NCBI GenBank assembly: GCA_019828545.1
Contig: JACVRA010000095.1
Location: 251,305 to 315,304 of the forward strand
Source: Paracamarosporium sp. OC-R06-R3
Taxonomy: Eukaryota; Ascomycota; Dothideomycetes; Pleosporales; Didymosphaeriaceae
Length of the DNA stretch: 64,000 nt
Direction of reading: 5' to 3'
In this document: in pieces, positions 63,201-64,000 of the stretch
Numbering within the stretch: position 1 is the stretch's first letter
Layout of the letters: every line of letters begins with the position of its first letter
The notes under the pieces: model-generated
Told to the model about the DNA's origin: nothing
Database searches by the model: none
Seen by the model: only the letters and a program-made list of their open reading frames with translations
Translations under genes and position numbers: made by a program

Positions 63201-64000
63201 ATATCGAGTTACGAAGGATCCCTGCCGCATATGCCCAATGTGATGTATGCACGCCCCGCTCAAGGTGGACATGATTGTTTTTCACCTCACAACCATTTTG
63301 TCGCTTGGGGAGGTGAGATGCTATATGTCGGCCACGTACGAAATACAAGATCGGCAAAGAATTCTATCAAACGAGCTCCGAAATGCCGATCGTGTGCTTC
63401 ACGGCTTGCGTGAATCAGTGGCAGCAGTCTGTGCGCGAGCCCAGAAGTGCAGCTGCGTTTATCGAAAGCTTGTCATTCCGCATGCTTGGCGTGCCTTTGA
63501 TGCCTTTACTTGCATTGTGATCGGCTAGGTTGCCGACAAGCCGAGCAAAGGGACTGATGATTCTTGGATTGGCAGTGCATCAGGGTGCGAAGGAAAAGGA
63601 GCGACAAAGTCAAGTTTTGGTGGTGTGGCGGGCAGCGGGTTATCGATGGCAACTTTCGGGACGGTCCGGGGTAGGATTGGCCGACAGCTCGCTTCGGAGG
63701 GATCAGTTCTGGGAGAAAGCTCCCCATAATCAAAGCTCAGTCACAGGATGCGAGGAGCTTACTCGCACGTTGTTAGTGTTAGTGTGGTGTTTTGCGCCTC
63801 GAGAGAAAGGGTCTCGAGCAAGGCGCAACGGGAGGGTCGATCGGCGGACCGCGCGCAACGGCGACGGCGACGGCAACTGCAATCGCAATCGCAATCGCAA
63901 TCGCAGTGTGACGGGGGGATGCTTAGCTGCGTCGATTGCGGATGCAGGTGAGTTCGCTCACGTACATGGAGCGGGTGGAGCAAGGCGATGCAGGCAGAGG
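60281..64000. other. Gene-poor right end (3.7 kb)
   Basis: I find no supportable gene. Open frames up to 176 codons (60695-61225, plus) and 111 codons (62006-62341, minus, Cys-rich) lack recognisable domains. A 106-codon minus frame at 61509-61829 contains one hydrophobic stretch but has no in-frame ATG at its beginning. Features seen are a CTGCG-type short repeat near 61030-61050 and a hexamer repeat near the end. The region may hold untranslated RNA, a decayed gene or a long regulatory segment. Confidence 0.45.
63879..63905 (+). repeat. (GCAATC)n hexanucleotide microsatellite
   Basis: Four and a half perfect copies of GCAATC are present. They are preceded by an imperfect GGCGAC repeat. It lies in non-coding sequence. 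Confidence 0.85.

Overview
The window is nuclear DNA of a filamentous ascomycete (Pezizomycotina, probably Dothideomycetes). The gene content supports this: a HET-domain allorecognition protein, a Clr5-ankyrin protein, a rhodopsin-like fungal membrane protein, cryptochrome-DASH, a Kar9-type protein and intron-containing tRNA-Val genes. Most introns are 44-70 nt, with GT..AG ends and CTAAC/CTGAC branch points. I cannot name the species. Exon boundaries were worked out by eye from splice signals, reading-frame continuity and family motifs. For every spliced gene the exon lengths add up to a multiple of three.

Layout. From 0 to 9 kb: a NADAR protein, two near-identical tRNA-Val genes flanking a DUF6536 membrane protein, a degenerate J-domain protein and cryptochrome-DASH. 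From 9 to 20 kb: glutamate decarboxylase, a secreted fasciclin protein, a seven-helix membrane protein and a secreted M28 metallopeptidase. From 20 to 31 kb: a Kar9/GAS2 cytoskeletal protein, the U3 processome factor Utp7, an unknown 201-residue protein, a glutathione S-transferase and a HET protein. From 31 to 44 kb is a tight housekeeping and genome-maintenance block: Mus7/Mms22, a small membrane protein, Rab geranylgeranyltransferase alpha, an AMA1-like meiotic APC/C activator and ribosomal protein S6. From 45 to 60 kb: calcipressin, a possible 51-residue membrane protein, a Clr5-ankyrin protein, RPB3, mitochondrial GrpE, a PrpF-domain fusion, a mitochondrial dicarboxylate carrier and mitochondrial PheRS. 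The last 3.7 kb holds no gene I can support. There are no operons. Several neighbours are divergent and share short promoter regions (Mus7/small protein, BET4/AMA1, GrpE/PrpF, DIC1/MSF1).

The most notable locus is the AMA1-like gene (40346-43161). It has a C-box, WD40 region and Ile-Arg tail, but the frame is broken by one TAG at a position where the family is expected to carry tryptophan. Its second intron can only be joined in frame as an AT-AC intron. UAG-to-UGG recoding by sexual-stage A-to-I editing is known in filamentous ascomycetes, and I recall it being reported for the Fusarium AMA1 orthologue. This gene is therefore a strong candidate for stage-restricted decoding, although a nonsense allele or sequence error is not excluded. 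Other gene-structure oddities are a one-nucleotide exon in the M28 peptidase, a five-nucleotide exon in the dicarboxylate carrier and a PrpF domain fused to a long basic tail.
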